DNA of 54,193 nucleotides. Source: Candidatus Gastranaerophilales bacterium. Its GTDB lineage: Bacteria; Cyanobacteriota; Vampirovibrionia; Gastranaerophilales; Gastranaerophilaceae. A program made the position numbers and the translations under genes. This document shows, piece by piece, positions 47,401 to 54,193 of the stretch. The stretch's first letter is position 1, and every line of letters begins with the position of its first letter. The DNA lies in assembly GCA_017467305.1 (NCBI GenBank), contig JAFTSM010000046.1, positions 1-54,193 on the forward strand, written 5' to 3'. The notes beneath the pieces are model-generated. The model saw only the letters and a list, made by a program, of their open reading frames with translations. It did no database searches and was not told where the DNA came from.

Positions 47401-47838
47401 ATTAAAACCATTTGTTTTAATAGATTTATTGACATCAATATATTTTTCTAAAGAGGTTGAAAAATCCTTATATAAAGTAATATTTATAATTGGTCTAGTT
47501 AATTTTGCATCTTTTATAACAACCTTTTTGAATATAAGAGGCAAGATTTTAACTTTTAAATCTACTTCTTTTAATTTTAAAAATACTTCATTATCTGGAT
47601 AAAGAACTAATGTATGATACATATTTATTTTTAAACAAGGAGTCAAACTTTTCTTAAAAGAAATATCTTCACAAGCAACCTTAAAACCAGTTTCTTTTTC
47701 AATCGCTTGAGCAACAGAGTCTTTATATTTATTTAAATCAACAACATTTGGAAGTGATATTAATGCACCATAATATAGAGCCGTAAACGCCGCTGCCCCA
47801 CAAAGAACACCTATACCTATTTTCTTCCATTTTTGCAT
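44440..47838 (-). CDS. giant AsmA-like envelope protein
   Basis: 1132 residues. N-terminal membrane anchor (about 7-28) then AsmA N-domain (NVVDLNKYKDSVAQAIEKET, DISFKKSLTPCLKINMYHTL). A very long stretch of repeated beta strands follows, and an AsmA-like C-terminal domain (about 930-1100: AQNLFYHGLLNATLNRIADA, then VKGRHNMITNQANIDIYGRI). The AsmA/TamB/YhdP superfamily forms beta-groove bridges carrying lipids between membranes, which would fit a diderm envelope. Exact orthology is not clear. It begins 5 nt after atpG, so it sits on the ATP synthase transcript. Confidence 0.78.
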   Translation of the reverse strand: MQKWKKIGIGVLCGAAAFTALYYGALISLPNVVDLNKYKDSVAQAIEKETGFKVACEDISFKKSLTPCLKINMYHTLVLYPDNEVFLKLKEVDLKVKILPLIFKKVVIKDAKLTRPIINITLYKDFSTSLEKYIDVNKSIKTNGFNFDSLIYDTVCERYKIKFNDETTNKVFYLEGDELLLKDLKLNDKAHVALKGSIFEGETEYIKYDIDVISALNSDKKQFTFSPFKPLLESKMKADILGHLVIDKSNNINGNLKVSDLSLTLDNMLLSGNEANLTFKGKEVDIDAKLHTSKTDSAKVNGKLNFGAKKYIDFNTTAKNINLENLLKIVSEVSEILNIQNPLSDIKLKGFLDADFNLNSDFKKLKSSGTAKLINTIISHKSLPYSISDINANINLNDNKIKIEKAEAKVNNTPIQIQGVINEDVTFDINAISNDLELKTIVNLFNLNNNLPINVLGGKLSFDSKISGILNKSFLLNSTINLSNLKLKDKEYGYPIDVKTLNLTFKGDDKKYNGEVLCSDIAIRAQKEKIFLSDLNVLFDNKKITIPKSKITSLGEIEFSGVINDYIKKPTGYLDFKGKVSSSKIASLFKEQLKLPYKALGNIDVNGRASYLDDKLNIKSKFTADKDNYLSYVVVQELLGKESIFDIDMNISSNEVDIKNLSIYEKSAATTEKQKHFVDISGGVLLAKTPIMKDLKVSIPSTISIATNFFGGEEISLSADLILNKTINSPDILGDAKIYKYNLKRYLTSLKNADISLDKDNIRIIAPDVVMNDSSFNLVADVNPTFNFNDIVVSNLQLNSMKLDLNSLFSLIENERNPFAESKLTVKKGALTVSDLKILDLKAKDISADIVIEKNILELSNILAQAYSGTIEGVVGYSFNQGKLMANLVGKNIDIKDSLYDLCKLKDNLAGRADFGAKFSILAGEYNTALQSLTGNMQFNAKNGKMGTLGKFEYYLYAQNLFYHGLLNATLNRIADAVVHDNTAHFREASGNVFFQNGYLITDGIQTIGNDMSLFVKGRHNMITNQANIDIYGRISDEIKNKLGSFGNVSISEMLTSQTNKKYTNVVTQPDYVMNKIPILYKQPYAKTNTFRVNIYGDIDSLSAINSFEWIVSDGVKKESELPSFADITQDL

Positions 47839-47843
47839 AATTT

Positions 47844-48764
47844 TTACTTATTTATAGCAGCACTACCACCAACAATCTCTGTCAGTTCTTGAGTTATCAT
47901 TGCTTGACGTACTTTATTATAATCGATAGTCAATTTTTGTATCATCTCATCTGCATTGTTACAAGCAGCAGACATCGCTGTCATTCTTGATGCTAATTCA
48001 CTTGCTATAGATTCTAACATAGCTTGAAAAATAATGCTTGATATAAACAATGGAACTAATTCTGCTAATACATCTGGCAAACTTGGTTCAATTTCCATAT
48101 CAACAAATTGCTCATTAGCATAATCTTCTTCAATTTCATCAAGCGGGAGAATATCCCATTTCTCAACTGAATATGACATCATATTTCTAAAACGAGTTGT
48201 GACAATCTCCATAGAATCAATATCGCCATTTACAAATGAGCGTGCCATATCAGAAGCTACTAATCTTGCTTGAGAAGATGTCGGTGTTTCGCTAAATGCA
48301 AGATATGTTTGAGTTATCTTAAAACCATATTCATCAGCAACACGTTTTAAGGCATTATAACCCTTTTGACCAATGATAAATAATTCGCAACCGATTCCTT
48401 TTTCTTTATATTCTTCTATAGTTCTTAAAGTATAACGAACAACATTCGCATTAAAAGCACCAGATAAACCTTTATTTGATGTCATTACAACTAAACCAAC
48501 ATTCTTTATTGGGCGTTCTGCCAAAAGCACAGGATAGTTATTTAATGGCTCATTAAATTTTGTTTGTTTTGACTCAATTTCACAAACAGAATGTAAAAGA
48601 CGATAGAACATTTTTTCTAACTCATATGTAAATGGCCTTGATGCTTTTACTTTGTTTTCGAACTTTTTAACCTTTGCAGAAGCAACCATTTTCATAGCAC
48701 GAGTTATTTTTTGCGTGCTTTTTATTGAATTTATTCTTGTTCTTATCTTTTTTAAATTAGCCAT
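47844..48764 (-). CDS. atpG: ATP synthase gamma subunit
   Basis: Central rotor stalk of F1. 306 residues, starting MANLKKIRTRINSIKSTQKI and ending SYNKVRQ-like DYNKVRQAMITQELTEIVGG. Between IVTTRFRNMMSYSVEKWDIL and LPDVLAELVPLFISSIIFQA the roughly 35-residue regulatory insertion typical of photosynthetic cyanobacterial gamma subunits is absent. Eighth position of the operon is taken by the AsmA-like gene; epsilon and beta are not here. Confidence 0.95.
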   Translation of the reverse strand: MANLKKIRTRINSIKSTQKITRAMKMVASAKVKKFENKVKASRPFTYELEKMFYRLLHSVCEIESKQTKFNEPLNNYPVLLAERPIKNVGLVVMTSNKGLSGAFNANVVRYTLRTIEEYKEKGIGCELFIIGQKGYNALKRVADEYGFKITQTYLAFSETPTSSQARLVASDMARSFVNGDIDSMEIVTTRFRNMMSYSVEKWDILPLDEIEEDYANEQFVDMEIEPSLPDVLAELVPLFISSIIFQAMLESIASELASRMTAMSAACNNADEMIQKLTIDYNKVRQAMITQELTEIVGGSAAINK

Positions 48765-48771
48765 TTTTTAC

Positions 48772-50289
48772 CTATTTAAAGAAATTTGTTTTGTAATTAT
48801 TTAATTTTTCTGTTAAAGCAACCTTATCTTCATCAGATAATTTATCACCAGCATTTAATTTTTCAGATAATTCTTTCATATTAGCTTCAAAGAAATCAAA
48901 CCAACCTTGTTTAAAATCTTTTATCTTTGCGTTATCAACATCATCTAAAATACCTTCATTAGCAGCAAATAATATACTAATTTGTTTTGCTACGCTTAAT
49001 GGTGCATATTGTGGTTGTTTTAATACTTCTGTTAATTTTTGACCTCTTGTTAATTGGTCTTTAGTTGCTTTATCTAAGTCACTTGCGAACTGTGCAAATG
49101 CTTCTAATTCTCTAAATTGAGCTAAGTCTAATCTTAATTTACCTGCAACTTGTTTAATACCTTTGGTTTGAGCAGCACCACCAACACGAGATACTGAAAT
49201 ACCTGCATTGATAGCTGGTCTTGTACCAGCGTTAAACAAGTTAGATTCTAAGAAGATTTGACCATCTGTAATTGAAATTACGTTTGTTGGAATATATGCT
49301 GATACGTCACCAGCTTGAGTTTCAATAATTGGAAGTGCTGTGATACTACCGCCACCTAATTCATCACTTAATTTACAAGCTCTTTCAAGTAATCTTGAGT
49401 GTAAGTAGAAAACATCTCCTGGGTACGCTTCACGTCCAGAAGGTCTCTTTAATAATAAACTCATTGCACGATAAGCTTGTGCGTGTTTAGATAAGTCATC
49501 ATAAATTATTAAACAGTGTTTTCCTTGTTCCATAAATTCTTCAGCAATAGCACAACCTGCAAATGGAGCAATATATTGCATTGGTGCAGATTCGTTAGCT
49601 GGTGCAGAAACAATAATTGAATACTCCATTGCACCATATGTTTCTAAAGTTTTTGCTAATTGTGCAACTGTAGAGGTTTTTTGACCAACCGCAACATAAA
49701 TACAAATAACACCCTTACCTTTTTGGTTGATAATTGTATCAATTGCAATAGCAGTTTTACCTGTTTGACGGTCACCGATAATAAGTTCTCTTTGACCACG
49801 ACCAATAGGTGTTAATGCGTCAATAGAAGTTAAACCAGTTTGTAATGGTTCACATACAGATTTTCTAGTAACGATACCAGGAGCAACTCTTTCAATTGCA
49901 CGTGTTCTATCACAGTGGATTTCACCATTTCCATCGATAGGAACACCGGTTGGGTCTATAATTCTACCAAGTAATCCTTCACCAACTGGAACAGATGCAA
50001 TTCTTCCAGTTGTTCTAACTGTCATACCCTCTTTAATATGCGTATAATCACCTAAAATTACAACACCAACATTATCTTCTTCAAGGTTTAATACAATACC
50101 TAAAGTACCCTTACCATCTTCAAACTCTACAAGTTCTGAAGACATAGCGTCACTTAAACCATAAATTCTTGAGATACCGTCAGCTACTTCTAATACAGTA
50201 CCTACATTTTTAACCTCAAGTTTGGATTCATAGTTTTGAAGCTTCTCTTTAATTATCGAAGTTATTTCATCAGGATTAATCGTTACCAT
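48772..50289 (-). CDS. atpA: ATP synthase alpha subunit
   Basis: Non-catalytic nucleotide-binding subunit of F1. 505 residues. Walker A GDRQTGKT (172-179), [40 protein letters not shown] and the alpha-specific [16 protein letters not shown]. It overlaps the end of atpH by 14 nt. Confidence 0.97.
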   Translation of the reverse strand: MVTINPDEITSIIKEKLQNYESKLEVKNVGTVLEVADGISRIYGLSDAMSSELVEFEDGKGTLGIVLNLEEDNVGVVILGDYTHIKEGMTVRTTGRIASVPVGEGLLGRIIDPTGVPIDGNGEIHCDRTRAIERVAPGIVTRKSVCEPLQTGLTSIDALTPIGRGQRELIIGDRQTGKTAIAIDTIINQKGKGVICIYVAVGQKTSTVAQLAKTLETYGAMEYSIIVSAPANESAPMQYIAPFAGCAIAEEFMEQGKHCLIIYDDLSKHAQAYRAMSLLLKRPSGREAYPGDVFYLHSRLLERACKLSDELGGGSITALPIIETQAGDVSAYIPTNVISITDGQIFLESNLFNAGTRPAINAGISVSRVGGAAQTKGIKQVAGKLRLDLAQFRELEAFAQFASDLDKATKDQLTRGQKLTEVLKQPQYAPLSVAKQISILFAANEGILDDVDNAKIKDFKQGWFDFFEANMKELSEKLNAGDKLSDEDKVALTEKLNNYKTNFFK

Positions 50290-50848
50290 ATCTATTTCCC
50301 TTTGTTAATTGTTTTTGCATATTTTCAAATTTTGTTTTAAGACTACAATCTACTGTTTTATCATCAATTTCTATTATCAATCCACCAATAATATCTGGAT
50401 TAATTTGATATTCTGGAACTATAGTCTTTGTCATTTTATTCTGTAATTTTTCAACTATTTTATTTTTTTGATTTTCATTCAATTCAATAGCAGAAATAAT
50501 TACTGGCTTTACAATATTATTTTTTTCATTGTATGAAAGTTCATATTGATTTAACACTTCGCACAAGGCATCTGTTCTATTTGCTTCTATCAATAAAAGA
50601 AGAAAATCTAAAGTTACTTTTTCAATGTGTACAGCAAATAACTTTTCTATAATTTCTGTCTTATCAGTTTGTGAGACAATTGGACTATAAAAAATTTCTT
50701 GAAGTTGTTCATTAGAATTAATAGTTTCGCATACAAAAATCAAATCTTCATATACCTTTGATGAAACATTTTTATCAATGGATGTCTCTAGTAAAGCATT
50801 TGAATATTTACGAGCTATTTTTTTGTTTTTTATATCGCCAATTTTCAT
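50276..50848 (-). CDS. atpH: ATP synthase delta subunit
   Basis: Peripheral stalk subunit linking F1 to the b/b' dimer. 190 residues; N-terminal helical bundle with [13 protein letters not shown] and [21 protein letters not shown]-terminal [20 protein letters not shown], which is the family signature. It overlaps atpF by 4 nt and atpA by 14 nt. Confidence 0.93.
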   Translation of the reverse strand: MKIGDIKNKKIARKYSNALLETSIDKNVSSKVYEDLIFVCETINSNEQLQEIFYSPIVSQTDKTEIIEKLFAVHIEKVTLDFLLLLIEANRTDALCEVLNQYELSYNEKNNIVKPVIISAIELNENQKNKIVEKLQNKMTKTIVPEYQINPDIIGGLIIEIDDKTVDCSLKTKFENMQKQLTKGNRYGND

Positions 50849-51345
50849 AGATTAATCCTATCAAGCTCTTCAATTGCATTATTAATATATTTATTGTGCA
50901 ATTCATTGTTTTCTTTTAATTGATTTATTGCATTATCTCTTGCAATTTCAACAGATTTTTCAGAAAGAACTGAAGTTAATTTTTGCTTGAATTTTTTTGT
51001 TTCTAAATTAAAAATTCTTTCAGCACTATTTGCAATATCTTGCTTCTGTTCTTGAATATCAGCCTTTATTTTTTCGCCAATACTTTTTACACTGTTTTCT
51101 GTACTTTTTTCTATATCTTCAATTGCTGATGGAAGTTGTTGGATTTTTTCCTTTATTAAAGATAAGTTTTGTTCAGCAACCTTTTTTTCATTAACAGAAG
51201 CTTCAACATAAGTTCTAATTTCATCTCGTAAAACTTCAATTTTATCTTTTAAGTTGAGTTTTACAACAATCACAACTAATATTGCTAGTACAATAAAAAA
51301 GTTTAAAGTATTTGAATTTATTAATAAATGAATGATATCAGACAT
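50845..51345 (-). CDS. atpF: ATP synthase b subunit
   Basis: Peripheral stalk subunit: one N-terminal membrane helix (about 12-28, FFIVLAILVVIVVKLNLKD) and a long charged coiled coil to residue 166. Assigned as b (not b') from its place directly before delta, following the cyanobacterial gene order. Sequence conservation in this family is low, so the call rests on context, length and topology. Confidence 0.88.
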   Translation of the reverse strand: MSDIIHLLINSNTLNFFIVLAILVVIVVKLNLKDKIEVLRDEIRTYVEASVNEKKVAEQNLSLIKEKIQQLPSAIEDIEKSTENSVKSIGEKIKADIQEQKQDIANSAERIFNLETKKFKQKLTSVLSEKSVEIARDNAINQLKENNELHNKYINNAIEELDRINL

Positions 51346-51346
51346 T

Positions 51347-51814
51347 TTAACCTTGTTCTTCTTTAATTTGAGATTTGTTTATAGATTCAGCATTAATATC
51401 AAAGCCCAAAACTTTGTGCGAAATTTCCTTTGCAATATCTACAATGTTGTCTTTTAAAACTTCTTTAGCTTCTAAAGCTGATTTTTTGAGATTTTCTTTT
51501 TCTTTCGCAATATTGCCATAAAGTTCTGTCTTATATTCAGATATCTCTTGTGAGCGTTCTTGCTTAAATTGTTGAGAAGCTTCTGCAATTTTTTGACGAG
51601 CTTCATCACGAGATTTTTCAAGTTCAGTATCGTGATACTCAGTTTGTTTTTGAGTTTCTACATTCAATTCTTTTGCAGCATTAAAATTATCTTCTACAAC
51701 ATTTTGACGTTCTTGCATAATTTTTAAAATAGGAGCATAGAAAATCTTGTTCATAATCACTACGAACACGATAAAGCTTATTACTGCTATTAAAAATGTT
51801 GCGTCAAATTCCAT
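51347..51814 (-). CDS. atpF': ATP synthase b' subunit
   Basis: Second b-type stalk subunit (155 aa): N-terminal membrane helix (FLIAVISFIVFVVIMNKIFY), the b'-like FYAPILKIMQERQNVVEDNF and then a long coiled coil. A distinct b' next to b is a trait of Cyanobacteria, chloroplasts and some other phototrophs; here it lies between c and b as in Cyanobacteria. 1 nt separates it from atpF. Confidence 0.9.
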   Translation of the reverse strand: MEFDATFLIAVISFIVFVVIMNKIFYAPILKIMQERQNVVEDNFNAAKELNVETQKQTEYHDTELEKSRDEARQKIAEASQQFKQERSQEISEYKTELYGNIAKEKENLKKSALEAKEVLKDNIVDIAKEISHKVLGFDINAESINKSQIKEEQG

Positions 51815-51823
51815 AATTTAAGC

Positions 51824-52066
51824 CTAGATTTTACCAATTAACATTAAAGCCACAACTAGAGCATATAAAGCACAAGCTTCTGCTAAAGCTGCACCTAACA
51901 AGAAGAAACCAACTGCTTTACCAGCAGCTTCTGGTTGTCTTGCAACCGCTTCCATAAGACCTTTAATACCAACACCGATACCAAGACCAGCACCAAGACC
52001 AGCTAAACCGATACCTAAACCCGCACCTAATTGTGCTAAATCCGATACTGTTTTTACTGTTTCCAT
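51824..52066 (-). CDS. atpE: ATP synthase c subunit
   Basis: Ring-forming proteolipid, 80 residues, two membrane helices. The first has the glycine repeat GLAGLGAGLGIGVGIKG, the loop ARQPEA is present, and the ion-carrying carboxylate is E63 in LAEACALYALVV. The Na+-binding residues (Gln in helix 1, Ser-Thr after the Glu) are not there, so it should be H+-coupled. The ATG at 52066 has AAGGAGA at the right distance; the upstream in-frame extension to 52123 overlaps atpB and is not family-like. Confidence 0.95.
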   Translation of the reverse strand: METVKTVSDLAQLGAGLGIGLAGLGAGLGIGVGIKGLMEAVARQPEAAGKAVGFFLLGAALAEACALYALVVALMLIGKI

Positions 52067-52085
52067 TATATATCTCCTTTCAAAA

Positions 52086-52760
52086 TTAGTGTTCGTGTGA
52101 TACTGCTGATGTAATATAAGCAATTGTTAACATCATAAATACAAATGCTTGAATAAATGCTACGAATATTTCAAAAAACATTACTGGTATTGGAGCGGCA
52201 AAAGCACACAAGCCAAGTACAACACTCACCAAAATCTCACCAGCTAAAATATTCGCAAAAAGACGTAATGCAAGGCTTAAAGGTCTTGTAACCATTTCTA
52301 ATATATCAACTAGAGTAGTAATCACGCCAGTAATACTAAATCCGTGATAAATATAGCGGAAACCTTTTTCCTTAAAACCTTGAAACAAATAATATATCAG
52401 AACTAAAACAGCTAATGCAGCTGTTAAATTGATATCATTTGTTGGAGACGCCAACTCACCTTGTTTCAAATGAATTAGTCTTAAAGGCAATTGTCCCATT
52501 AAATTTGCAACAAGGATAAATAAGAACAACGAAGCAACAATAGGAATATGTTTATTTCCATCTTTAACCTCAGATAGATTGCCCATAAAGAACTTCATAA
52601 TACTTTCAGCAACCGCTTGAGCTTTACTAGGAACAACTTCAAGTTTTCGAGTTAATCCCAAAGCAAACAGAATAACAACAGCCATAGCAAACCACATTGT
52701 TAATAATGTATCCCAGTGTACTTGAAAATTACCTATATACCCTACCCAATGTTCGCCCAT
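52086..52760 (-). CDS. atpB: ATP synthase a subunit
   Basis: Membrane stator half-channel subunit, 224 residues, 5-6 hydrophobic helices. The essential Arg lies in LALRLFANILAGEILVSVVL; PLRLIHLKQG and TRPLSLALRL are also typical. First gene of the operon (a-c-b'-b-delta-alpha-gamma); no atpI lies upstream, where a divergent promoter region is found instead. AAGGATATT precedes the ATG. Confidence 0.95.
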   Translation of the reverse strand: MGEHWVGYIGNFQVHWDTLLTMWFAMAVVILFALGLTRKLEVVPSKAQAVAESIMKFFMGNLSEVKDGNKHIPIVASLFLFILVANLMGQLPLRLIHLKQGELASPTNDINLTAALAVLVLIYYLFQGFKEKGFRYIYHGFSITGVITTLVDILEMVTRPLSLALRLFANILAGEILVSVVLGLCAFAAPIPVMFFEIFVAFIQAFVFMMLTIAYITSAVSHEH

Positions 52761-52851
52761 ATAATATCCTTATAAAAGTCTCTTCCATGTTAACACATCC
52801 AAAGGAAAAAGAGAACAATTTTTTTAAATCAAAATCAAACGCACTTATGAC

Positions 52852-52867
52852 AGTGTTTACAAACACT
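52852..52867. promoter_or_regulatory. palindromic operator-like site over the -35 box
   Basis: AGTGTTT-AC-AAACACT, a perfect 7-bp dyad whose centre is the -35 hexamer TTTACA (52856-52861) of the promoter at 52856-52884. Its position suits a repressor site. Confidence 0.5.
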
Positions 52868-52884
52868 TTTTGATGTGATATAAT
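52856..52884 (+). promoter_or_regulatory. strong sigma70-type promoter
   Basis: TTTACA (52856-52861), 17-nt spacer, perfect TATAAT (52879-52884), with an extended -10 TGA directly before it (52876-52878). It should start transcripts near 52891 for the small membrane protein gene and probably hydE. Confidence 0.75.
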
Positions 52885-52926
52885 ATAGTGCTGGTTATTT
52901 TGTGTTTATAAAAGGAGGTTAGAGCG

Positions 52927-53367
52927 ATGAGAGTATCGACTGTTAGTTCTGCAACTTCTCTTGCTTTTACGAGAAGGAATAAACAACGTAATTATGAATA
53001 TCATCCTCCAATAACTTATGATACAAATAAAGTTAGAAAAACACTGTTGTGTCTTGCTGGTATTGGAATTGCTGGTTTAACAGTTGCTTTAATTAAAGAC
53101 GCTGGAAATAATTCTGTAAAAACAGCCTTCAATACCGTGAAAGAAGCTGCAAAAGAAGTTATGCCAGATCCTATGATTATTGCTGTCGGAAATAGAAGAG
53201 ACAGTTTGGGTGTAAAGCGTTATAATGTACATACAGCAAAAACTAAATTAAAAAAACTCAAAGCCAAAATTCAAAATGGAGAGTTTAAAAACTTACCAGA
53301 ACATGCACTTAAAGACATAGAAAAACAAAGAGCAGCACTAATAAAACAATGTACACAAAAAATATAA
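52927..53367 (+). CDS. small membrane protein of unknown function, upstream of hydE
   Basis: 146 residues. A basic, Ser/Arg-rich N-terminus (1-37) precedes one hydrophobic segment (about 39-57, TLLCLAGIGIAGLTVALI); the rest is basic and partly helical (TAKTKLKKLKAKIQNGEF). No known family recognised. The near-consensus ribosome site AAAGGAGG (52911-52918), 8 nt before the ATG, and the strong promoter predict high expression. It overlaps the start of hydE by 19 nt, so the two are likely coupled; a role linked to hydrogenase is only a possibility. Confidence 0.7.
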   Translation: MRVSTVSSATSLAFTRRNKQRNYEYHPPITYDTNKVRKTLLCLAGIGIAGLTVALIKDAGNNSVKTAFNTVKEAAKEVMPDPMIIAVGNRRDSLGVKRYNVHTAKTKLKKLKAKIQNGEFKNLPEHALKDIEKQRAALIKQCTQKI

Positions 53368-54193
53368 CTAAAGCAGAAATTATAGAAATTTTATCTTCTG
53401 ACGATACGAAATTATTTGATATTGCTAATGAAGTAAGAAAGTTAAATAAAGGTAATAGTGTTCATTTACGAGGTTTATTAGAATTTACTAATATTTGCAA
53501 ATGTAATTGCAAATATTGTGGCTTGCGTTCAGAAAATAAATCAATAAAAAGATATCGTCTAAGTGAAGATGAAATTATAGCCAGTGTAAACTCTGCAGTG
53601 AATTTAGGTTTTAAAACAATTGTATTACAAGGTGGCGAAGATAATTATTTTACAATAGATAAATTATGCAAAATTATAAAAAAAATAAAAGAGTTTGATG
53701 TTGCAATTACTCTAAGCATAGGTGAAAAAACTTTTGATGAGTATAAGGTACTGAAAGAAGCTGGTGTTGATAGGTATCTTTTAAGAATAGAGACTACTGA
53801 TAAAGCGTTATATAAATCACTCCACCCTAATATGAGTTTAGAAAATCGTTTTAAATGCTTAGAAAACATTAAAAAGCTAGGTTTTGAAACAGGAACTGGA
53901 TGTTTAGTCGGATTACCAAATCAAACAATAGAATCACTTGCTAATGATATACTATTTTTTAAAGAGTTAGATGCAGATATGGTGGGTATAGGTCCATTTA
54001 TCCCACATCCGAACACGCCATTGGCGGGGAAACAGCCAGATAATTTTAATCTCGCATTAAGAGTTATGGCGTTAACAAGGATAATTCTTCCAGACATAAA
54101 TATTCCTGCAACAACTGCAATGGAAACTTTGAATCCAAACGGTAGAATTATTGCACTTAACTCTGGAGCTAATGTTGTAATGCCAAATATAAC
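53349..54193 (+). CDS. hydE: [FeFe]-hydrogenase maturase HydE (partial, 3' end off-window)
   Basis: Radical SAM enzyme for H-cluster assembly; 281 codons are present and the frame is open to the right edge. Cluster motif C50-x3-C54-x2-C57 (CKCNCKYCGLR) follows HLRGLLEFTNI; then LGFKTIVLQGGEDNYF, the TLSIGE motif, GVDRYLLRIETTD, LGFETGTGCLVGLPNQT, DMVGIGPFIPHPNTPLAGK and IPATTAMETLNPNGR. These match HydE closely and separate it from BioB and PylB. The start is the ATG at 53349, inside the previous gene. Its presence implies an [FeFe] hydrogenase, hydF and hydG elsewhere. Confidence 0.93.
   Translation, partial: MYTKNITKAEIIEILSSDDTKLFDIANEVRKLNKGNSVHLRGLLEFTNICKCNCKYCGLRSENKSIKRYRLSEDEIIASVNSAVNLGFKTIVLQGGEDNYFTIDKLCKIIKKIKEFDVAITLSIGEKTFDEYKVLKEAGVDRYLLRIETTDKALYKSLHPNMSLENRFKCLENIKKLGFETGTGCLVGLPNQTIESLANDILFFKELDADMVGIGPFIPHPNTPLAGKQPDNFNLALRVMALTRIILPDINIPATTAMETLNPNGRIIALNSGANVVMPNI

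Noticed and set aside
52067-52123. N-terminal extension of the ATP synthase c subunit
   Set aside because: It overlaps atpB, is not hydrophobic or family-like, and the ATG at 52066 has a strong Shine-Dalgarno sequence.

Overview
The window is AT-rich, gene-dense bacterial DNA that fits a non-photosynthetic relative of Cyanobacteria (Vampirovibrionia/Melainabacteria, most likely a gut Gastranaerophilales). The evidence is the ATP synthase operon in cyanobacterial order (a-c-b'-b-delta-alpha-gamma, two different b-type subunits, no beta/epsilon at its end), a cyanobacterial-style RNA polymerase beta' C-terminus at the left edge, a Ski2-type DSHCT helicase, and no photosynthesis gene. A hydE homologue ([FeFe]-hydrogenase maturation) at the right edge and a gamma subunit without the cyanobacterial regulatory insertion suggest an anaerobic fermenter. 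The species assignment is inference.

Left to right. 1-4.6 kb: end of rpoC(2), a small secreted protein, then a leftward block of an EF-hand/YD-like repeat protein, panD, queE and a dnaJ-like gene. 4.8-19.4 kb: a long rightward run: glyA, wecA-like, def, fmt, aroH, a degenerate PurD-like gene, ylxR, infB, rbfA, truB, two envelope genes (DUF2993-like, GerMN), a LuxR-type HTH-only regulator, an ATPase-less protein made of six Clp repeats, and an rlhA-like U32 gene. 19.4-27.2 kb: secreted HExxH protein (-), lpdA, pyk (+), polA with a small secreted protein (-), rluB-like (+). 27.3-33.0 kb: a secreted parvulin and branched-chain amino acid genes ilvB-ilvN (-), ilvC (+), ilvD (-). 33.0-33.5 kb: a repeat-rich intergenic region. 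33.5-39.3 kb: ffh, a sugar nucleotidyltransferase, DAHP synthase, Ski2-like helicase. 39.3-44.4 kb: XRE regulator, small unknown gene, smpB, dnaX, ldcA-like, an orphan oligopeptide ABC ATPase. 44.4-52.8 kb: ATP synthase operon ending in a giant AsmA-like gene. 52.9 kb to the end: a small membrane protein behind a strong promoter, overlapping the 5' part of hydE.

Most genes are housekeeping: translation initiation and ribosome maturation (def, fmt, infB, rbfA, truB, ylxR, smpB, rlhA, rluB), replication and repair (polA, dnaX), protein targeting (ffh), energy (ATP synthase, pyk, lpdA, hydE), chorismate and branched-chain amino acid synthesis. Genes are tightly packed, often with 1-11 nt overlaps and TTG starts, and several convergent pairs abut with no visible terminator.

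Most worth a second look: the HTH regulator plus six-repeat Clp-N protein with two strong inverted repeats at their junction; the PurD-like gene that has lost the family's signature motifs; the intergenic region at 33.05-33.44 kb bounded by 17-bp inverted repeats and holding two other repeat-like elements; and the paired palindromes in the probable ilvC leader. No rRNA, tRNA, CRISPR array, IS transposase or prophage gene was seen.
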